Source: an uncultured Bacteroidales bacterium (lineage in GTDB: Bacteria; Bacteroidota; Bacteroidia; Bacteroidales; UBA932). Taken from it: a stretch of 64,000 nucleotides of DNA. The notes beneath the pieces are model-generated. The model searched no databases. It was not told the DNA's origin and worked only from the letters and a program-made list of their open reading frames with translations. Positions within the stretch are counted from its first letter, which is position 1. Each line of letters starts with the position of its first letter. The translations under genes were made by a program, and so were the position numbers. Shown piece by piece: positions 8,882 through 16,477 of the stretch. The DNA lies in the NCBI GenBank assembly GCA_944323785.1, contig CALUTU010000001.1:62001-126000 (forward strand). Direction: 5' to 3'.

Positions 8882-9568
8882 TTATTTTTTGCGGGCAGCC
8901 AGGGCCAGGAGCACGCCGAGGGCGACCCCGAGCAGGGCGGCGCAGAGAACGCGGCCGGAGGGCGGCAGCAGGAAGGTCACCGTATGGGCCGGGAACCAGA
9001 ACAGGGGGATGGTCTTCTTGAAGACGAAGCCCCACTGGGCCTTCCAGTTGACGCGGCAGAAGAGCTCGCCCATCTTCCAGGGCCTGATCAGGGCCAGCGC
9101 CGAGCCGTTGTAATCCGCTATATGGATGTCGCATATCTTGTGCAGGGTCATGAATACCGGAGCGAATATCGAGTTCATGGCCACCGAGACGCAGAAGGCC
9201 ACCAGCACCTTCTGCCAGCACATCGGCCCGGCGAGGAACTCCGTGGCGCCGGTCAGTCCCATGTACTCCAGGAATGCCGGAGTGCCGGACGAGAAGATGA
9301 TCATCGCCATGTTGATGCCCATGCCGAGGATGCCCCAGACGAGCATCTTGGATATCAGGCCGAAGCCTTTGTAGTAGTAATGTCCGGTGGTGATACGCGC
9401 CCCCAGCATCTCGCCGGCGGTCGAGAGCACAGCGAACTTGATGAAGCTCACGATCATCCCGTGAGCGGCATTGAAACTCTTATAGGCCTCGTAGACAGGC
9501 TCCGAAAGCACGAAGGGCAGGAACACCGCCACCACCGCGCAAGCAAATACTATATCCGCTTTTTTCAT
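8882..9568 (-). CDS. integral membrane protein, possibly Mpv17/PMP22-like
   Basis: From the ATG at 9568 the product is 228 residues. It has about five to six hydrophobic segments, the first right after MKKADIVF. The C-terminal half contains NSIFAPVFMTLHKICDIHI and VNWKAQWGFVFKKTIPLFWF, which recalls the Trp/Pro-rich signature of Mpv17-type proteins; similar bacterial proteins occur in Bacteroidales. The assignment is by resemblance only and no function is claimed. A TATATTCG element at 9573-9580 (minus strand) ends 4 nt before the ATG, another near-leaderless arrangement. The gene lies between the lipoprotein gene and the DUF362 gene, all on the minus strand. Confidence 0.65.
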   Translation of the reverse strand: MKKADIVFACAVVAVFLPFVLSEPVYEAYKSFNAAHGMIVSFIKFAVLSTAGEMLGARITTGHYYYKGFGLISKMLVWGILGMGINMAMIIFSSGTPAFLEYMGLTGATEFLAGPMCWQKVLVAFCVSVAMNSIFAPVFMTLHKICDIHIADYNGSALALIRPWKMGELFCRVNWKAQWGFVFKKTIPLFWFPAHTVTFLLPPSGRVLCAALLGVALGVLLALAARKK

Positions 9569-9593
9569 GCGGCGAATATAGCACAATTATTTC

Positions 9594-10676
9594 TTATTTC
9601 TGCTCCGCGACGAAGGGCTTCAGATCCTTGACGGCCTCCCCGACGGTGATGCGCCTGCCGCCGTTGTCCAGGTCGATGATGATATAGCGGTCATTGCCCA
9701 TGCCGAGCTCCTTCATGTAGGAGAGCTGCCGCAGGCCGTGACGGGACTCGATGCGCTCCACCAGAGCGTGATGCTCCTCCTCGGTCATGGCATATACCAT
9801 ATCCACGCAGGCCTGGTCGATGGCCAGGATGTCGGTCGAGGCGAGGATACCCACATTGGGAGTCACTACCGGCTCGGCGGCCACACCCTCGCAGTCGCAG
9901 GAGACGGACATGTTGCGCATCACATTGACATACGTTATGTGCTTGCCGAAATAGTCCGTTATCGCCTTGCTGGACTCGGTCATGCGCTCCATGAACTCCT
10001 CCTCGGAGATATCCCACTGGTCGTCCTGACCGGGAGTGGTGTGGATCCAGGCCTTGCCAATGCGGCCGTCAGCGCAGCCGATGCCGATGTTCTTGCTGCT
10101 GCCGCCGAAACCACCCTTGGAATGTCCCTTGAAATGGGTGAGAACGACCATTGAGTTGTAGTCGGTGATGTGGCTGCCCATCGACATGCGGTCGAACCAC
10201 TTGCCGCCTCTAACAGGCAGGGTCAGGGTGTCCTCCTCGTCCATGATGTCCACGGGACAGAAAGTCCATCCATTGACTTCCAGCGTCTTGCGGTGCTGCT
10301 CAGTGGTGTAGCGGTCGCCTGTGTAGTAGGTATTTGTCTCGACAATAGTGGCGTCGGGGATATCTTTTTCAATCAGTTCCTTCACCCAGGAGCTCGGGAT
10401 AATGTTAGGGCCGTTCTGCTCGCCGGTATGCAGCTTCACGGCTACACGGCCCACGATGTCGCCGCATACCGCCTCGTAGGCCTTCCTCAGTCCCTCCGGG
10501 CTGAGGTCACGGGTAAAATAAACAATCGACTCGTTCCCGGTACGCTCCTCATAGGGCACGTACTTGTTGCCGTCCTTTCCGGGCACGGGCTCAGCCTTCT
10601 GAGCATTCTGGGCACATGCCGCCGACCCTGCCGCCAGCACGCCCGTCATCATAGCTGTAATCATTGCGCGTCTCAT
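9594..10676 (-). CDS. DUF362-domain secreted protein
   Basis: From the ATG at 10676 the protein has 360 residues: a signal sequence (MRRAMITAMMTGVLAAG) with a possible lipobox at SAAC, then a DUF362 domain. Characteristic segments are RVAVKLHTGE, VETNTYYTGDRYTT, LTHFKGHSKGGFGGSSKNIGIG and DILAIDQACVDM. Many DUF362 proteins carry a ferredoxin module, but this one has no 4Fe-4S motif, only a local CDCEG. The biochemical role of the family is not established. An alternative upstream start is ATG 10694. The gene is 25 bp upstream of the Mpv17-like gene on the same strand and divergent from the RhuM-like gene. Confidence 0.82.
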   Translation of the reverse strand: MRRAMITAMMTGVLAAGSAACAQNAQKAEPVPGKDGNKYVPYEERTGNESIVYFTRDLSPEGLRKAYEAVCGDIVGRVAVKLHTGEQNGPNIIPSSWVKELIEKDIPDATIVETNTYYTGDRYTTEQHRKTLEVNGWTFCPVDIMDEEDTLTLPVRGGKWFDRMSMGSHITDYNSMVVLTHFKGHSKGGFGGSSKNIGIGCADGRIGKAWIHTTPGQDDQWDISEEEFMERMTESSKAITDYFGKHITYVNVMRNMSVSCDCEGVAAEPVVTPNVGILASTDILAIDQACVDMVYAMTEEEHHALVERIESRHGLRQLSYMKELGMGNDRYIIIDLDNGGRRITVGEAVKDLKPFVAEQK

Positions 10677-10800
10677 ATCTTGTATTTTAAACATTTCACC
10701 AGAATACGCCGCAAAAATAGCACTTCCAAACTTACCTACGGCTACCCGCATAACTGATAAATGTGCCTGAATTACCTGAACTTGGTTCTATGCTAACCGA

Positions 10801-10826
10801 TTATAAACGATTATAGCCGTTTATAA
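10801..10826. promoter_or_regulatory. inverted and iterated repeat upstream of the RhuM-like gene
   Basis: TTATAAACG and CGTTTATAA form a perfect 9-bp inverted repeat with an 8-bp spacer. The wider region 10796-10836 reads as four roughly 10-11 bp repeats of the type (A/C)CG(A/T)TTATA, close to one per helical turn. It lies 35 bp before the TATATTCG -7-like element (10862-10869) of the downstream gene. It is best read as an operator. Confidence 0.55.
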
Positions 10827-10872
10827 CCGTTTCGAGTATGGATAATCCCAGGCCGTCTTCTTATATTCGCGC

Positions 10873-11748
10873 ATGGAAAACAAGGGAGAGATCATAATGT
10901 ACCAGCCTGACGAGGAAGTAAGGCTGGAGGTGCGCATGGAGGATGAGACCGTGTGGCTGACACAGGCGCAGATGGTAGAGTTATTCAATTCCAGCAAACA
11001 AAATATCAGCCTACACATCAGCAACATATACAAAGAAGGTGAACTTTCGCAAAATTCAACTGTCAAGGAATACTTGACAGTTCAAAAAGAAGGGAGACGC
11101 ACTGTCAAACGTAAAATCATTTGCTACAATCTTGATGTCATTATTTCTGTAGGTTACAGGGTAAAATCCATAAGAGGTACTCAGTTCCGTCAATGGGCAA
11201 ATAAAGTGCTGAAGGAATATCTGCTGCAAAACAACTCCATGAATCATCGACTTACTGAACTGGAGCATACCGTAGCCGAACACTCGAAGAAAATCGATTT
11301 CTTTGTGCGGACATCCCTGCCTCCGGTCGAGGGCATCTTCTTCAACGGACAGATATTCGATGCCTATAAGTTCGCTACAGACCGAATACGCTCGGCCAGG
11401 CAGTCCATAGTTCTTATCGACAACTACATCGACGAGTCAGTCCTGCTGATGCTCAGCAAAAGGGACGTGGACGTCTCTGCGACCGTCTACACCGGACTCA
11501 TAAGTCATCAGCTCCGGCTTGACATAGACCGGTTCAACTCGCAGTATCCACCCATCGAGGTCCGAACCTGCACGAAGTCCCATGACCGTTTCCTAATCAT
11601 CGACGGCTCAGAAGTATACCACATAGGAGCATCCCTTAAAGACCTGGGCAAGAAACTCTTCGCCTTTTCGAAACTCGATATTCCGGCATCCGTTATTTTT
11701 GAATGGCTCCAGACTACCGTTCCCAATGCTCCAGCACCGGAGGAGTAG
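10873..11748 (+). CDS. RhuM-type DNA-binding protein fused to a PLD-like domain
   Basis: Residues 1-120 match the Virulence_RhuM family: VWLTQAQMVELFNSSKQNIS is a helix-turn-helix, followed by HISNIYKEGEL, NLDVIISVGYRV and GTQFRQWA. After a linker (residues 125-150), residues 150-275 resemble a phospholipase D-like domain: FNGQIFDAYKF, a SIVLIDNYID strand, then HDRFLIID, which is an HxKx4D motif with Arg239 replacing Lys (His237, Asp244), then GASLKDLG. Only one such motif is seen, so a dimeric active site would be required if it is catalytic. RhuM-like proteins recur in accessory regions of Bacteroidota with no settled role. The last 35 bp overlap the convergent oxidase gene. Confidence 0.82.
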   Translation: MENKGEIIMYQPDEEVRLEVRMEDETVWLTQAQMVELFNSSKQNISLHISNIYKEGELSQNSTVKEYLTVQKEGRRTVKRKIICYNLDVIISVGYRVKSIRGTQFRQWANKVLKEYLLQNNSMNHRLTELEHTVAEHSKKIDFFVRTSLPPVEGIFFNGQIFDAYKFATDRIRSARQSIVLIDNYIDESVLLMLSKRDVDVSATVYTGLISHQLRLDIDRFNSQYPPIEVRTCTKSHDRFLIIDGSEVYHIGASLKDLGKKLFAFSKLDIPASVIFEWLQTTVPNAPAPEE

Positions 11749-12112
11749 GTGCCAGGTCGTAATAGTCTACAGCTATGACAGGCAGACGGAAATACACCAT
11801 TGTCTTGTAGCCGGGATAGAGGCGCCGCAGGACTTCGTTCCACTCGTATATACGGCGGGCAGTATCGTCCGGCACATCGAAGCATGCGCGGCCGGTCACG
11901 CGGACCGAGATGTCGCCGTCCATTGCCAGCAGCTCGACATTCGGGTTCTGCTGCAGCTGACGGTATACCTCTTTCTTCGCCGAAGTAGCAAAATACAAAG
12001 TCGTGCCCTCCTGCAGCATAATCTGAAACACGCGGATCTTCGGACGGTCTCCCTCGACAGTCGCCAGCGCCACGTCCCTGTGCGTTTTGAGAAATTCCAA
12101 TGCTTTTTCCAT
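11714..12112 (-). CDS. pyridoxamine 5'-phosphate oxidase-fold protein
   Basis: From the ATG at 12112 the product has 132 residues. The pattern ALEFLKTHRDVALATVEGDRPKIRVFQ, TLYFATSAKKEVYRQLQQNP, VELLAMDGDISVRVTGRA and the C-terminal YFRLPVIAVDYYD matches small PNPOx-like split-barrel flavoproteins. Members bind FMN or related cofactors and include nitroreductase-like and heme-utilisation proteins; the substrate here is unknown. A TATATTTG element (12135-12142, minus strand) lies 22 nt upstream. Its 3' end overlaps the convergent RhuM-like gene by 35 bp. Confidence 0.82.
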   Translation of the reverse strand: MEKALEFLKTHRDVALATVEGDRPKIRVFQIMLQEGTTLYFATSAKKEVYRQLQQNPNVELLAMDGDISVRVTGRACFDVPDDTARRIYEWNEVLRRLYPGYKTMVYFRLPVIAVDYYDLAPTPPVLEHWER

Positions 12113-12195
12113 TTTTATTTTTTCAAGACTCCGGCAAATATAACAATTCTCCAGGAAATGGGCTGACTCAAAAGGCACGGCGGGAAAGTGACTTT

Positions 12196-12235
12196 CCACA
12201 ACGGCACCGAATCACGGGAAACGCTGCCGTTGTGG
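12196..12235. repeat. 40-bp interspersed palindromic repeat, copy 1
   Basis: The element begins CCACAACGGCA and ends TGCCGTTGTGG, an 11-bp perfect inverted repeat closing an 18-bp centre that begins CCGAATC. A second copy lies at 12301-12340 and a third at 32347-32386, all exactly 40 bp. Conservation with copy 3 continues past the right end (12239-12260), including GGGCAATGCCG. It sits between two tandem minus-strand genes and could fold as an RNA hairpin. Confidence 0.8.
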
Positions 12236-12300
12236 CATCGGGACAGAAGGGCAATGCCGTCCAGAAGGCCTGCAGGAAGGGTACTGCTGAAAAGGACTTT

Positions 12301-12340
12301 CCACAACGGCACCGAATCGCGGAATTTGCTGCCGTTGTGG
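12301..12340. repeat. 40-bp interspersed palindromic repeat, copy 2
   Basis: This has the same 11-bp arms as copy 1, with centre CCGAATCGCGGAATTTGC, closest to copy 3. It lies 105 bp from copy 1 in the same orientation and 21 bp from the end of the kinase-fusion gene. Both copies are preceded by the same GACTTT-like tract. Confidence 0.8.
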
Positions 12341-12360
12341 CAAGCAGACAGCTGCTCGGG

Positions 12361-13710
12361 CTATTTGAGGTCCTTCGAGGCGCGGAGGATGGTGTCGACC
12401 GCCCCGTCGATGACCACGCGGTCAGTGTTGACCACCAGGTCGTACTCGCCGATGTCGGTCCATTGGCGGCCGGTGTAGCGGCGGTAGTGGTTGGCACGGC
12501 CTGAATTGATCCGCTCGACTTTCCGGGCAGCCTCTTCCCCGGAGATATTGAACCGGGAAGCGACACGGGATGCCGCTGAACCGGGGCCGGAAGTGACGAA
12601 GACCCGGAGGACATGAGGATTGTCCCGAAGGATCCAGTTGCCGAGACGGCCGATGATGACGCACGGTCCGTGATGGGCCAGTTCGCGGACTGTACGGCTC
12701 TGGCTGACATAGATAGCGTCGTCCTTCGACGGGTTCATCGAGACAGGTATGCCGCTGTCCTCGAATATCATCTCCCAGAGTTTGCCGGTGGAGATATTCT
12801 GCTCGTTCTCTGCCACGAACTCGGGTGTGCGTCCCATCTGCTCGGCGGTCCGGTCTATGAGCTGGCGGCTGTAGCAGGGGCAGCCCAGACGGCGGGCCAC
12901 TTTCTCGCCCACCTCATTGCCACCGCTGCCATATGTACGGGCGATGGTAATCACGCGGTGAGAAGCCCAAAGGGCTGCCTGGTGAGCCTGAGCGGAAGCC
13001 CGGGCCGCACGCTCGGACCGGGGAATGAATATACGGTCCAGCCACCCGATCCGGGGCGAGAACACCCGCACCATAAAGCCCACATAGAACATTGACACGA
13101 GAGTTCCGGGCCCGATCATCTTCCAGTCCCAGTACCCGAAGAAGATGAGCATGAAGACCGCACCTATGGTCACTAACGAAGTGTCGCTGAATATCTTGAC
13201 CTTACCGAAATCCTTCTTCAGAAACTTCGCTATCGCCAGCGGAAATCCCTCACCGGCCAGCATCAGCGAGTCGCAGCGTACCTCGCACGCGATACCGAAG
13301 GCTAAGATGGCACCGCCGAGCAGCAGCTCCGCAAACCTGAGCGGATACCCCACCGCCGGATTGATGTCGAAAGGCACCTGCAGGAAACCGGTCAGCCACA
13401 TAGTCACATCGGTGTACAGCCCGAAGAGGAACGAGACAAGTATCTGAGTCAGCTGCCGCTTCTCGAAGTCCTTGCGCAGCAGCAGTATCTGGGACAGAAT
13501 AAAGAACACGTGCATGCATATCGTGAGCTGTCCCATGGTGAGGCTCATCCCGGGCACTAATGACAGCACGTATGGAGGCGCCGAGATAGGCGACGAACCG
13601 AGATTGGCCCTGATGGACAGGGATGTACCGAATGCTATAACGAACAGGATCACCACGAAACTCAAGTAGCGCCGGAACCACTCCGCCCTGCTTCTCCTGA
13701 TATTGCTCAT
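12361..13710 (-). CDS. YczE/YitT-like membrane domain fused to cytidylate kinase-like domain
   Basis: From the ATG at 13710 the protein has 449 residues. Residues 1-225 are an integral membrane domain with about five hydrophobic helices (YLSFVVILFVIAFGTSLSIR opens the first) like YczE/DUF6198 proteins. Residues about 240-449 form a cytidylate-kinase-2-like P-loop domain: VITIARTYGSGGNEVGEKVA is the nucleotide-binding loop, then YSRQLIDRTAEQM, CVIIGRLGNWIL and the late Arg-rich region ANHYRRYTGRQWTD. A membrane-tethered nucleotide or small-molecule kinase is implied, but its substrate is unknown. The start was chosen because the upstream 58 codons are basic, lack hydrophobicity and overlap the divergent neighbour. 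Confidence 0.85.
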   Translation of the reverse strand: MSNIRRSRAEWFRRYLSFVVILFVIAFGTSLSIRANLGSSPISAPPYVLSLVPGMSLTMGQLTICMHVFFILSQILLLRKDFEKRQLTQILVSFLFGLYTDVTMWLTGFLQVPFDINPAVGYPLRFAELLLGGAILAFGIACEVRCDSLMLAGEGFPLAIAKFLKKDFGKVKIFSDTSLVTIGAVFMLIFFGYWDWKMIGPGTLVSMFYVGFMVRVFSPRIGWLDRIFIPRSERAARASAQAHQAALWASHRVITIARTYGSGGNEVGEKVARRLGCPCYSRQLIDRTAEQMGRTPEFVAENEQNISTGKLWEMIFEDSGIPVSMNPSKDDAIYVSQSRTVRELAHHGPCVIIGRLGNWILRDNPHVLRVFVTSGPGSAASRVASRFNISGEEAARKVERINSGRANHYRRYTGRQWTDIGEYDLVVNTDRVVIDGAVDTILRASKDLK

Positions 13711-13780
13711 GTCTTTCAACTCTTCGATTAAACCGGGCGCAAAATTACTCAGAATGTCGTATCTTCGTACTGCAAATAAT

Positions 13781-14827
13781 ATGGAAACAGCTACCGTCAT
13801 AGAAACCCCACGCCTGCTTCTGCGCAGGATGACCCCTGCCGACCGGCCCGCCCTGTGCCGCATCCTGCAGGACAGCGAAGTCATGTACGCCTACAACGGC
13901 CCGTTCTCGGATGAGGAAGTGGATGAATGGCTGGAGCGGCAGCTCGCCCGCTACCGGCAGTACGGCTACGGTCTCTGGGCAGTAGTGCTCAAGGCCACCG
14001 GAGAGATGATAGGCCAATGCGGTCTGACCCTCCAGCAGTGGAACGGCCGGGAAATGCTGGAGGCCGGCTACCTCTTCCAGCGCTCCCACTGGCATCAGGG
14101 CTACGCCACGGAGGCCGCCCGCGCCTGCATGGACTACGCCTTCGGCACCCTGAACTCCCCCCTGGTCTGCTCCATCATCCGGGACAATAACCTCCCTTCG
14201 CAGCAGGTGGCCCTCCGCAACGGCATGACCCGTCAGGCAGGGGTAATGGTCAAGCACTACCGCGGCGCCGAGATGCCCCACTGGCTCTTCGTCAAGCCAC
14301 GGACCATCCGCACCCTCCGCTACCACTCTCCCTGCGGGGAAATACTCCTCGGAGCGGCGGGCGACCGGCTCTGCCTCTGCAACTGGACCCAGGAACTGCA
14401 TCCGGGAAGGGTGGAGCAGCGGCTCAGGACCATCCTCAAGGCACAATTCGAGGAGTGCGGGCAGGAACAATACAGGACCTCCATGCCCGATGTCCTGCAG
14501 CGGACCGTCCGGGAACTGGACGAATACTTCCGCGGAGAGCGCATGGACTTCGACATCCCCCTCCTGCTGGCCGGCTCCGACTTCCAGAAGCGCGTCTGGC
14601 AGCAGCTCCCCAGCATCCCCTACGGGCAGACCGCATCATACGGAGAGCTGGCCGCTGCCATCGGATCCCCCAGGTCCGTCCGTGCAGTGGCCAATGCCAA
14701 CGGCGCCAACGCCATCTCCATCATCCTCCCCTGCCACCGCATCATCGGCAGCGACGGCCGCCTGACCGGCTACGGCGGGGGCCTCAGAGCCAAGCAATTC
14801 CTCCTGGAACTGGAACAGAGAAAATAA
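13781..14827 (+). CDS. GNAT acetyltransferase fused to O6-alkylguanine-DNA alkyltransferase
   Basis: This 348-residue protein joins two normally separate enzymes. Residues 1-175 are a RimJ/RimL-type N-acetyltransferase: IETPRLLLRRMTPADRPAL, the GQCGLTLQQWNGREMLEAGY strands, then QGYATEAARACMDYAF with the acetyl-CoA loop and SQQVALRNGM. Residues 185-348 are an Ogt/MGMT-type domain with FQKRVWQQLPSIPYGQTASY, the winged helix, and PCHR with acceptor Cys318 followed by GYGGGLRAKQFLLELE. The alkyltransferase part should repair O6-alkylguanine by irreversible transfer; the acetyltransferase substrate is unknown. Start ATG 13781 is chosen because it directly precedes the GNAT fold. The flavodoxin/ferredoxin gene follows 11 bp downstream. 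Confidence 0.9.
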   Translation: METATVIETPRLLLRRMTPADRPALCRILQDSEVMYAYNGPFSDEEVDEWLERQLARYRQYGYGLWAVVLKATGEMIGQCGLTLQQWNGREMLEAGYLFQRSHWHQGYATEAARACMDYAFGTLNSPLVCSIIRDNNLPSQQVALRNGMTRQAGVMVKHYRGAEMPHWLFVKPRTIRTLRYHSPCGEILLGAAGDRLCLCNWTQELHPGRVEQRLRTILKAQFEECGQEQYRTSMPDVLQRTVRELDEYFRGERMDFDIPLLLAGSDFQKRVWQQLPSIPYGQTASYGELAAAIGSPRSVRAVANANGANAISIILPCHRIIGSDGRLTGYGGGLRAKQFLLELEQRK

Positions 14828-14838
14828 AACACAGCATT

Positions 14839-15636
14839 ATGGATATACTGAACGACATCACGGTGATATGCTTCTCACCGACACACACTTCAAGGACAAT
14901 AGCGGAGGCTGTTGCAGCCGGAATGAACGCAGCCCGCATCCGGACCGTCGACCTGACCCTCGACCGCTCGGACTCCCCGATAACTGTCAGGGCCGGAGAG
15001 ACCGTAGTGCTCGGAGCCCCGGTATATGCCGGCAGGGTGGCTCCCGAGGCTGTACGGCGGCTCAGGCGGATACAGGTGGCGGCGGGAGCCTCCGTCCCCG
15101 CGGTGCTGACCGTCACCTACGGCAACCGCGACTACGAGGATGCCCTCATCGAACTTTACGACCTGGCCGTCTCGCTGGGCCTCAGCCCTTTCGCAGCCGG
15201 AGCCTTCATCGGGGAGCACAGCTACAGCACCCCGGAGATGCCCGTGGCCGAGGGGCGTCCCGACACATTGGACCTGGCCGATGCCCGTATTTTCGGAGGA
15301 GAATGTGCCCGGAAATTGGACAGCTCCGGAGCATTTGCCCCCTTTCACATCAAGGGCAACCGGCCTTACAAGGAAGTTAAACACTCCGGAAATCAAACCG
15401 TTCCAGAAACTGCCGACGGCTGCCCCCTCTGCGGAGAATGTGCGAGGGTCTGCCCGACCGGAGCCGTCAGCATTGACCTTAATGCCCGGAAGGTGCTGAC
15501 TGACCCGGCCCTCTGCATCCGCTGCTGCGCCTGCGTCAGGGCCTGCCCCGCCGGACTGCGCACCTACACCACTCCATTCACCGCCTTCCTCCACGAGCAC
15601 TGCTCCGCCCGCCGGGACCCCGAGACATTTCTGTAA
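14839..15636 (+). CDS. EFR1-type flavodoxin-like/4Fe-4S ferredoxin protein
   Basis: The 265-residue protein begins with a flavodoxin-like half (VICFSPTHTSRTIAEAVAAG binds the FMN phosphate, VVLGAPVYAGRVAPE follows) and ends in two 4Fe-4S motifs, CPLCGECARVCP and CIRCCACVRACP. This is the EFR1 arrangement, an electron-transfer protein of unsettled partner. It starts 11 bp after the GNAT-MGMT fusion and is probably cotranscribed. Its stop codon TAA (15634-15636) is the first three bases of an inverted repeat whose other arm supplies the stop of the convergent AlbA_2 gene. Confidence 0.88.
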   Translation: MDILNDITVICFSPTHTSRTIAEAVAAGMNAARIRTVDLTLDRSDSPITVRAGETVVLGAPVYAGRVAPEAVRRLRRIQVAAGASVPAVLTVTYGNRDYEDALIELYDLAVSLGLSPFAAGAFIGEHSYSTPEMPVAEGRPDTLDLADARIFGGECARKLDSSGAFAPFHIKGNRPYKEVKHSGNQTVPETADGCPLCGECARVCPTGAVSIDLNARKVLTDPALCIRCCACVRACPAGLRTYTTPFTAFLHEHCSARRDPETFL

Positions 15637-15805
15637 CGGTAAGCAGTGCAGCAGGGGTGTTTTGCAATCACTCACTGATCAGCGGGTTAGCAATGTAGAG
15701 TGATCTTTTGGATGCGTCCGAACCGGCCAAAAAGCACACATTGCCTTGGTAACATCCTGATCAGCGAGTGATTACATTTTAGGGGTGCGCGCGTACTTAC
15801 CGTTA
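15634..15805. repeat. 172-bp element with inverted terminal repeats between convergent genes
   Basis: The outer arms are a perfect 10-bp inverted repeat TAACGGTAAG (15634-15643) and CTTACCGTTA (15796-15805). An inner pair is longer: 15666-15696 and the reverse complement of 15739-15774 share AATCACTC, then CTGATCAG, then GTTA and CAATGT with small differences. Each outer arm contains the stop codon of one flanking gene. The element resembles a MITE-like unit or a large bidirectional terminator. No open frame is inside. Confidence 0.7.
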
Positions 15806-16450
15806 ATCCAGAGCGCAGTAGAAAAAGCCGCGGCTGTCGTGACGGATTCCGACCAGACCCCAGTGGACGAAAAGCGAGAGCAGGTGCACGACCCGGCGTC
15901 GGGGGATGGTCGCGCGGCGGCATATCTGAGACAGGGTAAGGCTGCCGGCGGAGGTCAGGACATCGAGCAGTTCGCGTTCCTGAGCGGTGAAGCTGACGGC
16001 CTCGGAGGGCACGGCATCAGCAGCGCACCGCCATACCCCGATATGCACCGGCGAGGCCAGGATGTTCTCGTCGGCGATACGCACGTAGGCCAGTCTGCGC
16101 CCGTCTTCCTCCTTCACCAGCACCGGCTTGCGGACAGCCGGCCCGACCGAGGCGACCAGCACCGAACGGCCCTCGGGACGGTACACCCGCATGTCCACCT
16201 CAACCGCCGGAGTGCAGTAGACCTGAGCCGCAGCCTCGACCATGTACATCTCCTCCTCGCTGCGCACCCCGGCTATGCGGCCATTGTCCTTGACCCCTAT
16301 CAGCAGCCGGCCTCCCTCAGTGTTGGCAAACGCCGACAGCGACCGCGCAATCTTCCGCGAGTCCGATATCTCGAACTTGAAATCCTGCCGGACATGCTCG
16401 CCCTCCGAGATAAGGGCCCGTATGTACGCCGTATCGTACTGTACTTTCAT
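15803..16450 (-). CDS. AlbA_2/Schlafen-type ATP-binding domain protein with winged helix
   Basis: The 215-residue protein from ATG 16450 has an AlbA_2 domain: EGEHVRQDFKFEISDSRKIA, the SLSAFANTEGGRLLIGVKDN signature, then GVRSEEEMYMVEAAA. The C-terminal part, about residues 150-215, looks like a winged helix (TAQERELLDVLTSAGSLTLS, QICRRATIPRRRVVHLL). Proteins with this pairing are often predicted regulators. The ATG is 27 bp from the divergent AlkD-like gene. The longer open frame upstream overlaps that gene and has no homologous sequence. The stop lies in the terminal repeat of the 172-bp element. Confidence 0.85.
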   Translation of the reverse strand: MKVQYDTAYIRALISEGEHVRQDFKFEISDSRKIARSLSAFANTEGGRLLIGVKDNGRIAGVRSEEEMYMVEAAAQVYCTPAVEVDMRVYRPEGRSVLVASVGPAVRKPVLVKEEDGRRLAYVRIADENILASPVHIGVWRCAADAVPSEAVSFTAQERELLDVLTSAGSLTLSQICRRATIPRRRVVHLLSLFVHWGLVGIRHDSRGFFYCALD

Positions 16451-16455
16451 GTCCG

Positions 16456-16463
16456 CAAATTTA
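16456..16463 (-). promoter_or_regulatory. -7 element for the AlbA_2 gene
   Basis: TAAATTTG on the minus strand ends 5 nt before the ATG at 16450. It is separated by a single base from the divergent -7 element at 16465-16472, so each promoter must use upstream sequence lying inside the other gene. Confidence 0.5.
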
Positions 16464-16464
16464 C

Positions 16465-16472
16465 TACATTTG
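16465..16472 (+). promoter_or_regulatory. -7 element for the AlkD-like gene
   Basis: TACATTTG fits TAnnTTTG and ends 5 nt before the ATG at 16478, predicting a leaderless or nearly leaderless mRNA. Confidence 0.5.
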
Positions 16473-16477
16473 CCGGC

